DNA of 6,253 bases from Firmicutes bacterium UBA3910 (GTDB lineage Bacteria; Bacillota; Limnochordia; Darwinibacteriales; Darwinibacteriaceae), in the NCBI GenBank assembly GCA_002391465.1, contig DGFC01000157.1, positions 1-6,253 of the forward strand, given 5' to 3'. Positions 5,309 through 6,253 of the stretch are shown in pieces. Position numbers and translations under genes: made by a program. How positions within the stretch are numbered: the first letter of the stretch is position 1; every line of letters starts with the position of its first letter. The notes beneath the pieces are model-generated. The model made no database searches. It was not told the DNA's origin and was given only the letters and a program-made list of their open reading frames with translations.

Positions 5309-6187
5309 ATGAGTATAGCGGTAATCGCCAACCCTCTTGCGGGACGGGGACGGGGCGAACGAACCGCGCGGCTGGCAGAACAGATCCTGCGCGAAAAAAA
5401 CACCGATTTTGAACTAATCTTTACAGATGGGCCCGGACATGCCATTGAACTTGCCCAGCGAGCCAGCGAAAAACATGAAATTGTGGCAGCTTTAGGCGGA
5501 GACGGTACAATTCGAGAAGTGTTAACTGGTGTCTGTGAAAATCCCACCGCTGCCCTGGGTATCATTCCCGGCGGAACTGGTAATGATTACGCTCGTGGTC
5601 TCGGTATTCCCAGACAGACGCGTCCCGCCATCGAAGTTTTGCTGGAAAGGGACATTGACACCCTGGATGTGGGCGTCTATGGTTCCCGTTACTTCGGTGT
5701 TCTGGCCTCCATTGGCTTTCCTGTGGATGTAATCGAGTATGTGAATGAACGCTCGGACAGCATGATTAAGGGTAAGGTTGCCTTCCTCCTGGGGGTTGCT
5801 GCCACTTTGCGGCGACTGAGGAGTTTCACTGTGGATATTACTATTGATGGCAAGACAATGACCCGGAATATTATTGGTCTTTTTGTGATGAATATGCCCT
5901 ACGGCGGTGGGGGAATGATGTTCACGCCGGATGCACACTACAATGCGGGTCAGTTCGAAGTTCTGATCATTGATGAAATCAGCCGCAGCGATCTGGCGGT
6001 AACCCTGCCCAAGATTTACTCAGGGGGGCACACTAACCATCCTGCCGTAACGATACTTCAGGGCAGAGAAATTTCTGTCCAGGGCATGTCCATGCCCGTG
6101 ATGCTGGACGGAGATATTTTCCCCGCTGCCCCGCTCCACACCAAGCTCTCGCCAGAGAAAACTAGGGTGGTTGTGCCCCGAGCCTAA
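5309..6187 (+). CDS. diacylglycerol kinase-family lipid kinase (YegS/BmrU/DgkB type)
   Basis: A 292-residue soluble lipid kinase that phosphorylates diacylglycerol or a related lipid alcohol with ATP at the inner membrane face. In Gram-positives such enzymes (DgkB) return diacylglycerol from lipoteichoic acid synthesis to phosphatidic acid. Domain 1 shows NPLAGRGRG (8-15), the nucleotide-binding GGDGT (63-67) and IPGGTGNDYARGLGIP (86-101). Domain 2 has YGGGGMMFTPDA (198-209), which matches the structural-Mg/acidic loop of DgkB, and LDGDIF (266-271), where the family's catalytic base is usually Glu in DGE; here it is Asp269, a conservative form also found in the family. Length is normal (about 290-310) and all core motifs are present. 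The ATG start has GGGAGG (5294-5299) 9 nt upstream. The gene stands alone between a divergent small gene and a strong terminator. It could be an orthologue of dgkB or a paralogue such as bmrU/ytlR; sequence by eye cannot tell. Confidence 0.93.
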   Translation: MSIAVIANPLAGRGRGERTARLAEQILREKNTDFELIFTDGPGHAIELAQRASEKHEIVAALGGDGTIREVLTGVCENPTAALGIIPGGTGNDYARGLGIPRQTRPAIEVLLERDIDTLDVGVYGSRYFGVLASIGFPVDVIEYVNERSDSMIKGKVAFLLGVAATLRRLRSFTVDITIDGKTMTRNIIGLFVMNMPYGGGGMMFTPDAHYNAGQFEVLIIDEISRSDLAVTLPKIYSGGHTNHPAVTILQGREISVQGMSMPVMLDGDIFPAAPLHTKLSPEKTRVVVPRA

Positions 6188-6203
6188 CTGTTTCTGAAAA
6201 TGG

Positions 6204-6231
6204 AAAAGCGGTCCATATGGACCGCTTTTTT
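6204..6231 (+). terminator. strong rho-independent terminator after the lipid kinase
   Basis: A perfect 11-bp stem (6204-6214 AAAAGCGGTCC with 6219-6229), loop ATAT and T-run 6226-6231, starting 16 bp after the stop codon. The A-run before the stem makes it symmetrical, so it could also stop a leftward transcript from beyond the window edge. Confidence 0.93.
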
Positions 6232-6253
6232 AAATGGGGTGAGTAACCGGATT

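Noticed and set aside
5522..5938. 138-codon minus-strand frame inside the lipid kinase
   Set aside because: Antisense to GGTGND and GGGG motif regions; no ribosome site and no domain features.
6239..6253. Possible GTG start of a further plus-strand gene at the right edge
   Set aside because: Only five codons are visible, directly after a terminator and without a separate ribosome site, so there is nothing to support a call.

Overview
The window looks like chromosomal DNA of a low-to-moderate GC Gram-positive bacterium. It is probably an endospore-forming Firmicute of the Clostridia, perhaps a Peptococcaceae or Moorella-like lineage. The grounds are strong purine-rich Shine-Dalgarno sites before every gene, sigma-A-like promoters, rho-independent terminators, a Firmicute-style tRNA-Lys 5' end, a RodA and a DgkB/BmrU-type lipid kinase of Firmicute flavour, and a small Lys/Gln-rich protein behind what reads as a forespore (sigma-G-type) promoter. 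The taxon is inferred; no marker gene settles it. There is no sign of an insertion sequence, prophage, CRISPR array or recent transfer, and base composition looks even across the window.

Layout. At the left edge is the 5' end of a tRNA gene (probably tRNA-Lys) reading leftward from a near-consensus promoter. Facing away from it is rodA (146-1282, +), the SEDS-family peptidoglycan glycosyltransferase of the elongation machinery. rodA runs tail-to-tail into, and overlaps by 39 bp, a leftward two-gene operon. That operon starts with a GT4-family glycosyltransferase (4443-3349) and continues, through a 4-bp GTGA stop/start overlap, into a 702-residue exported protein (3352-1244). The second protein joins an extracytoplasmic alkaline-phosphatase-superfamily-like domain to a large multi-spanning membrane domain.

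A 95-bp divergent region separates this operon from a rightward gene (4539-4970) for a small membrane-anchored helical protein resembling DUF4363. That gene ends at a clear terminator. Next comes a leftward 64-residue basic protein (5214-5020) with features of a small acid-soluble spore protein. Divergent from it is a diacylglycerol-kinase-family lipid kinase (5309-6187, +), closed by a very strong terminator at 6204-6231.

Taken together the window is an envelope neighbourhood: wall elongation (RodA), a putative glycan or glycolipid synthesis and modification pair (GT4 plus the AP-like membrane protein), a secreted helical protein and a lipid kinase. A probable spore gene is wedged between them. 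The least understood and most interesting items are the AP-like/polytopic membrane fusion, whose usual metal-binding motifs look altered, and the small gene with its sigma-G-like promoter, whose -35 element coincides with the -10 box of the divergent kinase gene. No gene stands in a gap longer than about 150 bp.
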